Shown here: positions 8,825-18,470 of the stretch, piece after piece | Numbering within the stretch: the first letter of the stretch is position 1 | How the letters are laid out: each line of letters starts with the position of its first letter | Assembly (NCBI RefSeq): GCF_029360705.1 | Contig: NZ_JARKMX010000008.1 | Coordinates: 2,906,202-2,970,201, forward strand | Direction of reading: 5' to 3' | Length of the DNA: 64,000 bases | Source: Paraflavitalea pollutisoli | GTDB lineage: Bacteria > Bacteroidota > Bacteroidia > Chitinophagales > Chitinophagaceae | Program-made: the position numbers and the translations under genes | The notes under the pieces: generated by a model | Databases searched by the model: none | Seen by the model: the letters and a program-made list of their open reading frames with translations, nothing else | What the model was told of the DNA's origin: nothing

Positions 8825-10309
8825 TTACGCAATGATGCCCTTGACCACTTCACCGGCCACATCCGTCAGCCGGTAGCGGCGGCCCTGGGTCTTGTATACG
8901 AATTGCTCATGGTCGATGCCCATCAGGTGTAACAACGTAGCCTGAAAATCGTGTACATGCACTTTATCCTTGACAATATTGTGGGCAAAATCATCGGTAG
9001 CCCCATACACCAGGCCGGGCTTTGTACCACCACCTGCCATCCAGATGCTGTACGCCGTAGGATGGTGGTCGCGCCCGAAAGCCTCTTCGGTGAGCGTACC
9101 CTGGCAAAAACTGGTACGGCCAAATTCGCCGCCCCATACCACCAGCGTATCATCCAGCAAGCCCCGTTGCTTCAGGTCTTTCACCAGGGCGGCAGAAGCC
9201 TGGTCTGTTTGTTTGGTAGCCTTCCGGATACCTTTGTGCAAAGCACCGTGATGGTCCCAGCCCAGGTGATACAATTGAATAAACCGAACATCCTTTTCGG
9301 CCAGCCGCCGTGCCATCAGGCAATTGTAGGCATAGCTGCCAGGTATTTTTACATCCGGGCCATACATATCGAGAATATGTTGCGGCTCATTGCTGAGGTC
9401 GGTGATCTCGGGTACCGCCATTTGCATGCGGTAAGCCATTTCATATTGGTTGAGCCGGCTGTCGATCTCCGGGTCCTGCCATTTATCTTTTTGCAATACG
9501 TTGAAAGAACGGATAAAATCCAATGCACGCCGGCGATCCATCTTCTCCACACCATCGGGTGAGGAGAGATACAATACCGGATCCTTCCCCGACATGAACT
9601 GCACCCCCTGGTGATGCGAAGGCAGAAAACCATTGCTCCAGGCGAGGTTACTGATCGGCTGGTCACCGCCACCCTTCGATACCATCACGATAAAGGATGG
9701 CAGGTTTTGGTTGAGGCTGCCCAACCCATAACTGATCCAGGAACCGATACTCGGTCTGCCGCTCAGTTGATTGCCTGTTTGTGTGAAGATCACGGCAGGC
9801 TCATGGTTGATCTGCTCGGTAAACATGCTTTTCACCACGCAGATATCGTCGGCAATACCAGCGGTATAAGGGATCAGGTCGCTGAAATACGCACCATTGG
9901 AACCGTACTGTTTGAATTCGGTAGCCGGCCTGGCCAGCGGGAAGCGATTCTGATTCGATACCATGCCCGATACACGCCCCGTACCCAACACACTGGGCGG
10001 AATATCCTGGCCATGCAGCTTGTACAACTCAGGTTTGTAATCGAACAACTCCATTTGCGAAGGACCACCACTCTGGAAGAGATAGATCACCCGTTTGGCC
10101 CGGGGCACGAAATGCGGATTCACCAGGGGCTGGTTCTCATCGCTGATCGCGCCTGCTTTATTAGCAGCAGCTACCACTTTTTTAACCTGCTGTTCATCGG
10201 CATTGCAGCCCAGCAATGTACCCAGGGCGATGCTGCCCAATCCCAACGCAGAACCACGCAAAAAATCACGCCTGCTTTTTTCCTGTAATGCTTTCCGGAT
10301 ATCATCCAT
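8825..10309 (-). CDS. DUF1501 family protein, Tat-exported, alkaline-phosphatase/sulfatase-like fold expected
   Basis: 494 residues. Residues 13-35 are a twin-arginine signal (SRRDFLRGSALGLGSIAL) followed by LLGC, which could also be a lipobox. DUF1501 hallmarks are present: KRVIYLFQSGGPSQMELFDYKPEL, LPSFIVM, RFIQLYHLGWDHHGALHKGI, LVVWGGEFGRTSFCQG and GRDHHPTAYSIWMAGGG. The Asp/His-rich segments look like the metal site of the alkaline-phosphatase superfamily, which also contains sulfatases. DUF1501 proteins nearly always accompany DUF1549/DUF1553 cytochrome proteins, as here, with 26 bases between the genes. Substrate unknown; a desulfation or redox-linked step on polysaccharide is sometimes supposed but is not shown. 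Confidence 0.9.
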   Translation of the reverse strand: MDDIRKALQEKSRRDFLRGSALGLGSIALGTLLGCNADEQQVKKVVAAANKAGAISDENQPLVNPHFVPRAKRVIYLFQSGGPSQMELFDYKPELYKLHGQDIPPSVLGTGRVSGMVSNQNRFPLARPATEFKQYGSNGAYFSDLIPYTAGIADDICVVKSMFTEQINHEPAVIFTQTGNQLSGRPSIGSWISYGLGSLNQNLPSFIVMVSKGGGDQPISNLAWSNGFLPSHHQGVQFMSGKDPVLYLSSPDGVEKMDRRRALDFIRSFNVLQKDKWQDPEIDSRLNQYEMAYRMQMAVPEITDLSNEPQHILDMYGPDVKIPGSYAYNCLMARRLAEKDVRFIQLYHLGWDHHGALHKGIRKATKQTDQASAALVKDLKQRGLLDDTLVVWGGEFGRTSFCQGTLTEEAFGRDHHPTAYSIWMAGGGTKPGLVYGATDDFAHNIVKDKVHVHDFQATLLHLMGIDHEQFVYKTQGRRYRLTDVAGEVVKGIIA

Positions 10310-10335
10310 AGATAGCCATTTAGAAAGATTGATAA

Positions 10336-13300
10336 TTAATGTCGGGTGATGAATTCATCTGTATTGACCAGCGCCATCACCACATTTACCAACGCGGCCG
10401 TTTGTGTCAGCCCACCGGTATGTAACGGCACCTGCGCATGGCCCACCGACAATAGCTTCACCGCCTTGTCAGGTTGTTTGTCAAACAATGCCAGCTCCGT
10501 CGTATACATATTCGATAACAGGGTCAGCTCCTGCGGAGCCGGTCGCCGGCCGGTCACCAACCGGAAACCATATAAAAGTTGGTCGCTTACCGTGGCTCCG
10601 CCTTCCTGCATCATTCGCCCGGCTATATATTTAGCGGCCTCGATAAAAGTAGGGTCGTTCAACAGGGCCAAAGCCTGCAAGGGTGAACTAGATACCGTTC
10701 GCTTCACCGTACAGAAATTACGATCCGGCGCGTCGAAGATCAATTGAAAGGGCGGCGGACTCGATCGCTTCACGACTGTATAAATGCTTCTGCGGAAAAG
10801 GTCTTCACCCTCCGATTCCTTGTACACATATTTCCAGCTCTTATCACTCAACGCTTCCCATAAACCTGGTGGTTGATACGGATACACACTGGGTCCGCCG
10901 ATCTTACCCGACAACAAGCCGCCAATGGACAATGCCTGGTCACGGATCATTTCGGCCGGCATCTTGAAGCGGCTGCTACGCGCCAGTAGTTTATTCTCAG
11001 GATCACGTTGCAACAGTTCCGGTCGTACGACAGACTGCTGCCGGTAAGTGGCGCTCAGTAGAATATATTTTTGCAAGGCCTTTACATCCCAGCCATGTTC
11101 ACGCAACCGGATGGCCAGGTAATCCAGCAAAGCCGGATGGGTAGGCATCTCTCCCTGGTTGCCAAAATCGTCGGAGGTCTTGACCAATCCCCGCCCGAAA
11201 TACATTTCCCAGATGCGGTTCACCGCAATACGGGCAGTCAACGGGTGCTGGGGCAGGAACAACCAACGCGCCAGTCCCAACCTGTTTTTCGGCAGGTCTT
11301 TGGAAAATGGCAGGATCGCGGCCGGCGTGCCGGGTTCTACTTCATCTCCATAACTATCGTATACGCCGCGCAATAATACATGGGAGGTGCGGGGTGTGGG
11401 CAGATCGCCCATGACCATCACCTCCTGCGTAGAATCGTAGATCATCGCTGCTCTTTTGCGTAACACCAGCAAGCTATCAACAGGTTTACGCACCACCGGG
11501 TCGCGTGGCACAAAAGGCACCACTTTTTGTTGATACAGGTACGCCGCTTCCTGTGCACTGAGGGTTCCATCAAACAGGTAGAACTGATCCAGCATTCCTC
11601 CTTTCATCGTACGCTCCAGTTCACGGGCGCCAAACGCCAACCCATGAAAAGCTACCACCTTGTGCACGTTGGGGAAGGGAGCAATATTCTTTTTCAGGTG
11701 ATCATACTCCGTTTGCAGGCTCGCCGACCTGCCATTCACATAGACTTTTACGCCGTTGGCCCGGCTGCTGCCATCATAACTTACCGCCACGTGGTACCAG
11801 CGATTGCTGTCGAGTGTTTCGCTCGTCACGACACTGATGGCGTCATGCGGGAAGGCGTGCATCAGGCGAACATTGAGGTGATTATTTTTCAATACCAGGT
11901 CATATCCCTGAAAACCGTATCGGCGCGGATCACTGTGGTGCAGAATGGCCACCTCTTCATACCGCTTGGGTACATTCACCCAGATACTAAAAGAGAAAGG
12001 ATCATACCGCTCAAAATAGCCGGTCTTGTAAGGCGGCAGGTACGCCAGTGTATTCTCTTCCAGCAGCATAGCCTGCCCGGCAACACCAGCTACATATTTC
12101 TCCTCACTCACTTTGGCTGAATACAAAGGCTGCACCGTATTACGCAGGGCGTTGGTCAGTTCCTGCTGTTTGCCGGTATAGGTTGTAAGCTTTTCGGTTT
12201 TGTCAAAGGCAAGAGATGCCAACACCTTATGTTGTAGGGAACGCTCGGGCGATTCGTTGACCACCGGCTGCCTGGCTTCCAGTTGGCCGATCATGGACTG
12301 TAAAGAAGCCAGTTGCTGGTCTTTTTCTTTGTCGAGCAGGAGCAGCGTAGGTCCTGGAACAATATTGTTGTCAGCCCCATAATTGGAGCTACCCAATTCA
12401 AATGTGCTATTGAAGAAGGCAAAAAGCGAGAAATAGTCCTTCTGACTGATGGGGTCATATTTATGATCATGACATTTGGCGCAGCTCACCGTCAACCCCA
12501 TCATCGAGCTACCCAGCGTATTGGTACGATCAACCACATACTCCACGCGAAACTCTTCCGGAATGATCCCTGCTTCGGAATTCTGTTTGTGGTTGCGGTT
12601 GAACCCGGTAGCCAGGATCTGTTCGCGGGTAGCTTTCGGCAACAGGTCGCCTGCCAGTTGCCAGGTGATGAACTGATCATAAGGCAGGTTATTATTATAC
12701 GCCTCGATCACCCAATCGCGCCAGGGAGATGCATCGCGGTGTTTGTCGTCGAGATAACCATGGCTGTCGGCAAACCGGGCTACATCGAGCCAGTAGGCGG
12801 CCATACGTTCACCATACCGGGGTGACTGTAAAAAATGATCCACCATGCGTTCGTAGGCATCCGGGCGTTGATCTTTGAGATACGCATCGATCTCCCCGAT
12901 CGTTGGCGGCAAGCCGGTGAGGTCAAAGCTCACGCGACGTATGAGCGTTTCCTTATCAGCTTCCGCCGACGGGGTAATGCCTTCCTGCTCCAACCGGCTC
13001 AATACAAAACGATCGATCTCATTCCTGATCCATGCCTCCGATTTGACCTTGGGCAAGTCCGCCTGCTTGGGCGCTACAAAAGCCCAGTGCGGTGCATAGC
13101 GGGCGCCCTGGTCGATCCATTTGAGCAACACCGCTTTTTCGTCGACAGTAAGCGTCAGGTGCGAGGCCGGGGTGGGCATTTGGTAATCCTTGTCCTCACT
13201 GAGGATGCGGTGTGCCACCTCGCTGCGGGACAAGCTGCCCGGCTTAATGGCCGTTCTGCCGCTTTCCGCCTCCTTGTCATAGGCAAAGTTGGCAATATCC

Positions 13301-13536
13301 AGTCGCAAATCGCCCTTCTGCTTGGCCGCATCTGGCCCATGACAACTAAAACACTTATCGGATAATATTTTCTTTACATGGACATTGTAGTCGAGCTCAT
13401 CGGGCAGTACATTCATGGCCGCCTGAACATCCGGCGGTATATTCAGTTTCCCACCCATACCCAATTGAGTGATCAGGTAGATCACCAGGGCCAGACAGAC
13501 AGCAAGTAAGATCCCTTTATTCAGTCGGAGTTTCAT
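10336..13536 (-). CDS. PSCyt1/DUF1549/DUF1553 protein with a LamG-like insert
   Basis: 1066 residues from the ATG at 13536. An upstream in-frame start at 13575 is a TTG, and the 13536 start puts basic residues directly before the membrane segment GILLAVCLALVIYLITQL, so 13536 is preferred. Order: membrane anchor; cytochrome domain with CFSCHG and GDLRLD; DUF1549 with RRVSFDLTGLPPT, YWLDVARFADSHGY and a second CxxCH motif, CAKCHDHKYDPI; a concanavalin/LamG-like segment at about residues 490-650 (FSFSIWVNVPKRYEE, RWYHVAVSYDG, VKVYVNG); and DUF1553 with RIAVNRIWEMYFGRGLV, DYLAIRLREHGWDVK and SSPLQALALLNDPTF. This family is mainly described from Planctomycetes. The LamG insert suggests carbohydrate binding. 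It is the first gene of the minus-strand unit and starts 200 bases from the divergent hybrid regulator. Confidence 0.9.
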   Translation of the reverse strand: MKLRLNKGILLAVCLALVIYLITQLGMGGKLNIPPDVQAAMNVLPDELDYNVHVKKILSDKCFSCHGPDAAKQKGDLRLDIANFAYDKEAESGRTAIKPGSLSRSEVAHRILSEDKDYQMPTPASHLTLTVDEKAVLLKWIDQGARYAPHWAFVAPKQADLPKVKSEAWIRNEIDRFVLSRLEQEGITPSAEADKETLIRRVSFDLTGLPPTIGEIDAYLKDQRPDAYERMVDHFLQSPRYGERMAAYWLDVARFADSHGYLDDKHRDASPWRDWVIEAYNNNLPYDQFITWQLAGDLLPKATREQILATGFNRNHKQNSEAGIIPEEFRVEYVVDRTNTLGSSMMGLTVSCAKCHDHKYDPISQKDYFSLFAFFNSTFELGSSNYGADNNIVPGPTLLLLDKEKDQQLASLQSMIGQLEARQPVVNESPERSLQHKVLASLAFDKTEKLTTYTGKQQELTNALRNTVQPLYSAKVSEEKYVAGVAGQAMLLEENTLAYLPPYKTGYFERYDPFSFSIWVNVPKRYEEVAILHHSDPRRYGFQGYDLVLKNNHLNVRLMHAFPHDAISVVTSETLDSNRWYHVAVSYDGSSRANGVKVYVNGRSASLQTEYDHLKKNIAPFPNVHKVVAFHGLAFGARELERTMKGGMLDQFYLFDGTLSAQEAAYLYQQKVVPFVPRDPVVRKPVDSLLVLRKRAAMIYDSTQEVMVMGDLPTPRTSHVLLRGVYDSYGDEVEPGTPAAILPFSKDLPKNRLGLARWLFLPQHPLTARIAVNRIWEMYFGRGLVKTSDDFGNQGEMPTHPALLDYLAIRLREHGWDVKALQKYILLSATYRQQSVVRPELLQRDPENKLLARSSRFKMPAEMIRDQALSIGGLLSGKIGGPSVYPYQPPGLWEALSDKSWKYVYKESEGEDLFRRSIYTVVKRSSPPPFQLIFDAPDRNFCTVKRTVSSSPLQALALLNDPTFIEAAKYIAGRMMQEGGATVSDQLLYGFRLVTGRRPAPQELTLLSNMYTTELALFDKQPDKAVKLLSVGHAQVPLHTGGLTQTAALVNVVMALVNTDEFITRH

Positions 13537-13735
13537 TTTCAGTATGGCGTCTTTAATGAGACGATAAAATTGCAATCACCGCTCGGTCGAATGTACCACA
13601 CTCATCGTCATATTGAGGGTGACGATCTTAAAAAAATGGGGGGATTATTCTAAAACTGACTCATTATACTGGTTATCAGCCGTAAATTTATAATAACACC
13701 ACTTACTCCGGACTTAAAGGAAAGAGGTTGCCATT

Positions 13736-16700
13736 ATGAAGAAGATTTACTGCCCGGTATTGCCGTACCTATTACTCCTCATTGCCCTGCTGCCCCAGGC
13801 GTCAACAGCGAATGCACAGCAAACCGCCTTCCGCCATATTACGGTAGAAAATGGATTGTCACAAAATGCCGTGATCGCCATTAGCCAGGACAGTCATGGG
13901 TTTATGTGGATGGGTACGCCCAATGGACTCAACCGCTACGATGGATACCGCATCCGCCAATTTCAGTCACGCCCGGCAGACAGTACCACCCTATCGACGA
14001 GCAGTGTGCTGTCGATCCTCCACGACAGCCGGAAGCAACTATGGATCGGCTGCTTTGATGGCTTGAATCGCTATGATGAGCGGCTCGATCGCTTTTTCAG
14101 GGTCAAATTACCCATCCAAAAGTCAGTTGCATTTTATGCCTTATATGAAGACATGCAGGGCAGGATCTGGGCCGGCACGGATCATGGCCTCTTTTATGTT
14201 GATCCTGCTCAACCACAGCACTTACAGCCTGTACTGTTACCCGGTCAACAGCAGATCGATCAGCAATGGAATGTGCGGGCCCTTTTGCAGGATAGAAAAG
14301 GCAGGCTCTGGGTAGGGACCACCACGGGACTGCTGCAAATGAGCCAGCCCGGCATCGTCGCCGGCATCATGCACTACAGACACGAGCCCGGCAACCCTGC
14401 CAGCATCAGCGCCGACTTCGTCACCACCCTCGCAGAAGACCGCTATGGCAAATTGTGGGTCGGTACCCACAGCCATGGACTGAACGCCTTTGATGGCAAT
14501 ACGGGGTCCTTCACCCGGTTCCTGCACACCAATACCCCTTCCATCATCAGCAACACCATTCGAAAAGTACTGATCGACAAACAAGGTCAACTGTGGATCG
14601 GCACACAGGAAGGGCTGAGTATACTGGACGAAACCGGCCGGCACCTGCAATCCTACCAGCAAAACGACATGGACCCAGCCAGCCTCAGCCACAACAGTGT
14701 GCACCACCTGTTCCAGGACAAATCGGACAATATCTGGATCGGCACCTGGTTTGGTGGCATCAATTATACCTACGCCGTCAACACGCGTTTCAATATCCTG
14801 CACAAAAAAGACAAACCGGGACACCTCAACAACAACGTCATCAGCAGCATAACAGAAGACGAAAAGAAAAACCTCTGGATCGGTACCGAGGGAGGCGGGC
14901 TCAACTACTATGATCGCAACAGTGGATACTTTACCAGTTACCGGCACAACCCCAACGATCCGCACAGCATCGGATCCAATCTCATAAAAGTAGTATACCG
15001 CGACTGGCAGGGACAGATCTGGTGCGGCACCCATGGTGGTGGCCTCAACCTGCTGGATCCCATCAAACGAACCTTTACCCGCTATTTATACGAAGCCAAC
15101 AATCCGTTGTACCTGAACGCGGAGATCGTCGGCCTCTATGAAGACAGCCGGGGTCATCTGTGGGTAGGCTCTACTATGGGGTTAAAGCTGTACGACAAAA
15201 CACCGCAGGGATTGGTCCAGGCGCAAACGCCCCTGTCACAACATCCCTTGTTTAAGCAAACAGCCAAATACTTCCTGGAAGACGATAAGAACCGGATGTG
15301 GGTCAGCACCTACTCAGGGTTGTACCTCATCGTGAACGACTCCGTCAGGAAGGTCACCGACAATATCACCAACTGCATCCTACAGGATAAAGCCGGCCAG
15401 GTGTGGCTGGGGTTGCAGCAAAACGGGCTGGCCCGGTATGAGGAAAAGAGCCGGCAACTCGAATACCACAACCAACCCGAAAAGATAGGCAGCCGCAACA
15501 TATTTGGCATACTGGAAGACAACCAGCAAAACCTTTGGCTCAGCAGTGACAATGGACTGTTGAAATACCATCCCCGGCAAAACCAACTACAACTATTTAC
15601 TGTCAGTGACGGGTTGGCCGGCAATGCCTTCAACTTCAATTCCTACTTCAAAGACAGCAAAGGAGATTTCTACTTCGGTGGCTTCAACGGCATCACCTGG
15701 TTTTCGCCGGATAAGATCGTCGTCAATCCCACCGCAGGCAATATCGTGCTGACAGGACTGAAACTCTTCAACAATCCGGTACAACCACTGGACTCCACCG
15801 GGTTGCTGAAAGAAAGCATTACCTCTCTTCGCCAGCTCACGCTCCGGCACAACCAGAACGTGATCAACCTCGAGTTTGCCCTGATCAATTATATCAAAAG
15901 CAACAAGAACAACTATGCGTATAAACTGAAAGGATATGACAAAGACTGGGTGTATACCACCACCCCGCTGGCCAGTTATGTCAACCTCCCCTCCGGCGAT
16001 TACGACTTCCTGGTCAAGGGCGCCAACAACGATGGCGTGTGGAGTGAGCCGCTGACACTCAGCATCGAAGTATTGCCACCTTTCTGGAACACCTGGTGGG
16101 CCTGGATCCTGTACACATTGCTGGCGGCAGGGATCATCTTCCTGTTCAGTCGGTACATCTTCCTCCGCGAGTTATTCAAAAAAGAAGACGAACTGCACCA
16201 GGTGAAACTGAACTTCTTCACCAACGTATCGCATGAGATCAGAACCCACCTGACGCTTATCATGGCCCCGGTGGAGAAAATGCAGGACTCGGAAGAGACG
16301 GGGAGTTTTGCACGGCAGCAACTGGATTCCATTCGCAAAAATGCCAACAGGCTGCTGAAGCTCGTCAGTGAACTCATGGATTTCCGTAAGGCAGAAACAG
16401 GACATTTAAAACTACAGGTTGCACAAAACGATTACATCAGCTTCCTGGAAGACATTTACAATAGCTTTCGCGATATATCGATCCAGAAGAACATCAGCAC
16501 CTCCTTCATTTTCGACGGGCAGCAACTGCCCTTATGGTTCGATAAAGAGCAACTGGAAAAAGTATTCTTCAACCTGCTCACCAACGCAGTCCGGTTTACG
16601 CCCGCCAATGGCAACATCATCCTGCAGGTAATAGAAACACCTACAGAAGCCATCGTGCAGGTGATCGATAACGGCCGGGGCATCTCCGCAGAACACCTCG

Positions 16701-17776
16701 ACAAGGTATTTACCAATTTCTTCCAGGTAGATGACCACGGCCTGCAAAATACCGGCTATGGCATCGGACTGGCACTGGCTAAGAATATCGTTTCCATGCA
16801 CAAAGGAAGCATTACGGCAGAGAGTATACCGGCCACGGGTGATCAACCTGGCAGTACCACGTTCATTGTAAGGCTGCTGAAAGGCTACCAACACTACGGC
16901 AGCCAGGTGGTTGCCAACGACGCGGGGTCACCTGCCCCCCTGGTACCAACAGCCAGCAACGATCCCCATGCACAGCTTTCCCGCCCAGCCACGCTGCAAC
17001 CTGCCACCCTGTTGATCGTGGAAGACAATATCGAACTAAGGCATATCATCCGCGAAAAGTTTGCAGCACAATTCACGATACTTGAAGCAACTGATGGTCT
17101 TGCCGGATGGGAGACTGCCATTGCAGAAATTCCAGACATCATCATCAGTGACGTGATGATGCCGCAGATGGATGGTTTTGAACTGTGTCGCCGGTTAAAA
17201 ACCGATCCGCGCACCAGTCATATACCCGTTATCCTGCTCACGGCGCGCAGCACACAAACGGACCAGGTCAGCGGACTGGAAACAGGGGCCAACCTGTACA
17301 TCACCAAACCCTTCAGCACAAAAGTATTGGAGCTCAATGTACGCAACCTGCTACAAGCCCGCGATAGCTGGCAGCGTCTCTTTCAATATCGGTTCGACCC
17401 TGCCCCACCGCCCATGGACCCGGCAGTACAGGAACCCATCGTCAATACTGTTGAGCAGGAATTTTTGAAGCAGGTGATCAGTATTGTAGAAGACAACCTC
17501 GACAACCAGCACTTTGGCGTTGATATGCTTTCGCGGAAAGTGGCCATGAGTGCCCCAATCCTTTACAAGAAGATAAAGGCGGTGAGCAATATGTCGGTCA
17601 ACGACTTTATCAAATCGATCCGGCTAAAAAAAGCAGCAGAACTGCTACGGGGCAAAGATCACAATGTATTTGAGGTGTCGCAGGCTGTCGGGTATAATGA
17701 CCGGAAATACTTCAGCCGGGAATTCAAGAAAATATATGGCGTCACCCCTAGCGAATATGCCAGTGGCGGAGCCTAG
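13736..17776 (+). CDS. Hybrid two-component system regulator (HTCS), AraC-type output
   Basis: 1346 residues, a normal HTCS size. Order: signal peptide (1-28); two-propeller reg_prop sensor with many blades (repeats such as LWIGTEGGGLNYYDR and LWVGTHSHGLNAFDG) to about residue 690; Y_Y_Y domain near 725-775; one membrane segment at about 781-808; HisKA with His833 in VSHEIRTHLTLI; HATPase with FNLLTNAVRFTP, DNGRGIS and GYGIGLALAKNIV; receiver with LLIVEDN and Asp1139 in IISDVMMP and the Lys of ITKPF; and an AraC helix-turn-helix at the C-terminus (YNDRKYFSREFKKIYGVTPSEY). The usual Pro after RT in the H-box is His, which I recall as common in this group. HTCS proteins bind oligosaccharide in the periplasm and switch on the neighbouring locus, here the divergent unit beginning at 13536. 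Confidence 0.97.
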   Translation: MKKIYCPVLPYLLLLIALLPQASTANAQQTAFRHITVENGLSQNAVIAISQDSHGFMWMGTPNGLNRYDGYRIRQFQSRPADSTTLSTSSVLSILHDSRKQLWIGCFDGLNRYDERLDRFFRVKLPIQKSVAFYALYEDMQGRIWAGTDHGLFYVDPAQPQHLQPVLLPGQQQIDQQWNVRALLQDRKGRLWVGTTTGLLQMSQPGIVAGIMHYRHEPGNPASISADFVTTLAEDRYGKLWVGTHSHGLNAFDGNTGSFTRFLHTNTPSIISNTIRKVLIDKQGQLWIGTQEGLSILDETGRHLQSYQQNDMDPASLSHNSVHHLFQDKSDNIWIGTWFGGINYTYAVNTRFNILHKKDKPGHLNNNVISSITEDEKKNLWIGTEGGGLNYYDRNSGYFTSYRHNPNDPHSIGSNLIKVVYRDWQGQIWCGTHGGGLNLLDPIKRTFTRYLYEANNPLYLNAEIVGLYEDSRGHLWVGSTMGLKLYDKTPQGLVQAQTPLSQHPLFKQTAKYFLEDDKNRMWVSTYSGLYLIVNDSVRKVTDNITNCILQDKAGQVWLGLQQNGLARYEEKSRQLEYHNQPEKIGSRNIFGILEDNQQNLWLSSDNGLLKYHPRQNQLQLFTVSDGLAGNAFNFNSYFKDSKGDFYFGGFNGITWFSPDKIVVNPTAGNIVLTGLKLFNNPVQPLDSTGLLKESITSLRQLTLRHNQNVINLEFALINYIKSNKNNYAYKLKGYDKDWVYTTTPLASYVNLPSGDYDFLVKGANNDGVWSEPLTLSIEVLPPFWNTWWAWILYTLLAAGIIFLFSRYIFLRELFKKEDELHQVKLNFFTNVSHEIRTHLTLIMAPVEKMQDSEETGSFARQQLDSIRKNANRLLKLVSELMDFRKAETGHLKLQVAQNDYISFLEDIYNSFRDISIQKNISTSFIFDGQQLPLWFDKEQLEKVFFNLLTNAVRFTPANGNIILQVIETPTEAIVQVIDNGRGISAEHLDKVFTNFFQVDDHGLQNTGYGIGLALAKNIVSMHKGSITAESIPATGDQPGSTTFIVRLLKGYQHYGSQVVANDAGSPAPLVPTASNDPHAQLSRPATLQPATLLIVEDNIELRHIIREKFAAQFTILEATDGLAGWETAIAEIPDIIISDVMMPQMDGFELCRRLKTDPRTSHIPVILLTARSTQTDQVSGLETGANLYITKPFSTKVLELNVRNLLQARDSWQRLFQYRFDPAPPPMDPAVQEPIVNTVEQEFLKQVISIVEDNLDNQHFGVDMLSRKVAMSAPILYKKIKAVSNMSVNDFIKSIRLKKAAELLRGKDHNVFEVSQAVGYNDRKYFSREFKKIYGVTPSEYASGGA

Positions 17777-17788
17777 ACGCCAGGGTAT

Positions 17789-18376
17789 TTATTTCTCGTA
17801 GATCATTTTAAAACCCAGCTCCCGCGCCATCTTACCATAATACAATTTCACATCACGCTCTACGAGGTACATTTTCTGGTATTGCTGGCAGAATTGAAAA
17901 TAGAGCAGATCGAGAAAAGTGCTCGGCATAAAATCGATGGTGTTTTCATAACCCGAAATGGCCAGCGCACCGGTACGCCGCATGAAGGTATTGAGCTCCC
18001 GGCGCATCACATACATCGTTTCGCAACTACCGAAGTGGATGATCTTGTTGGCGGCCTTTCCTTCCAGCATCTCGGCAATTTCTTCCAGCCGCATGGTGAC
18101 CCGCTTACCCACATGCAGCCTGCCTGCATTGCCATGGAAGGCCAGGTAAAGAATAGAGTAATGCTGGTACCGTTTCAAGGTCGACTCCCTGATGAGGTTT
18201 TCAAACTCCTGTTTGGAAGAACATTGACGATGGGTATGCAGTACAGGCTTTTTGCTATAAGAATTGTGTTCCAGGAACTCAAGGGCCGTCTTGATACTCC
18301 GGCGGTCGCGCAGGTCATTGGTCCAGTTTCCTTCGATACAGAATATATTCTTGTGCTTGGACTTGGCAATCTTCAT
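17789..18376 (-). CDS. DUF6642-like protein with caspase/CHAT-like His and Cys motifs
   Basis: 196 residues from the ATG at 18376. The frame is open up to 18481, but a good -7 element at 18383-18390 and -33 element lie inside that extension, and the extension would overlap the upstream gene, so 18376 is the likely start. Residues near KNIFCIEGNWTNDLRDRRSI and LEFLEHN match what I recall of the DUF6642 family. YLAFHGN and IIHFGSCET place a His-Gly and a Ser-Cys at the ends of adjacent predicted beta-strands, the arrangement of the catalytic pair in clan CD (caspase, CHAT) peptidases. No signal peptide, so cytoplasmic. Protease activity is an inference. It is convergent with the HTCS gene, 12 bases from its stop. 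Confidence 0.7.
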   Translation of the reverse strand: MKIAKSKHKNIFCIEGNWTNDLRDRRSIKTALEFLEHNSYSKKPVLHTHRQCSSKQEFENLIRESTLKRYQHYSILYLAFHGNAGRLHVGKRVTMRLEEIAEMLEGKAANKIIHFGSCETMYVMRRELNTFMRRTGALAISGYENTIDFMPSTFLDLLYFQFCQQYQKMYLVERDVKLYYGKMARELGFKMIYEK

Positions 18377-18382
18377 AGTTGC

Positions 18383-18412
18383 CAAAAATACTGTTTTGGC
18401 GGAATTCACAAA
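18383..18412 (-). promoter_or_regulatory. Promoter for the DUF6642 gene
   Basis: On the minus strand, TATTTTTG (18383-18390) matches the Bacteroidota -7 consensus TAnnTTTG, and TTTG (18409-18412) lies 18 bases upstream as the -33 element. The ATG at 18376 is only six bases after the -7 element, implying a very short or absent leader. It lies just inside the region after the preceding gene begins to end (stop at 18471), so the gene can be read independently. Confidence 0.65.
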
Positions 18413-18470
18413 ATGCAACCCAGCAACAGCCGGCAACGTCAAATGCCAGCGTATTATTGTCCGGGAAAAC

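Noticed and set aside
14237..15034. 265-codon minus-strand frame inside the HTCS
   Set aside because: Val/Gly-rich shadow of the repeated propeller blades; no signal or motif.
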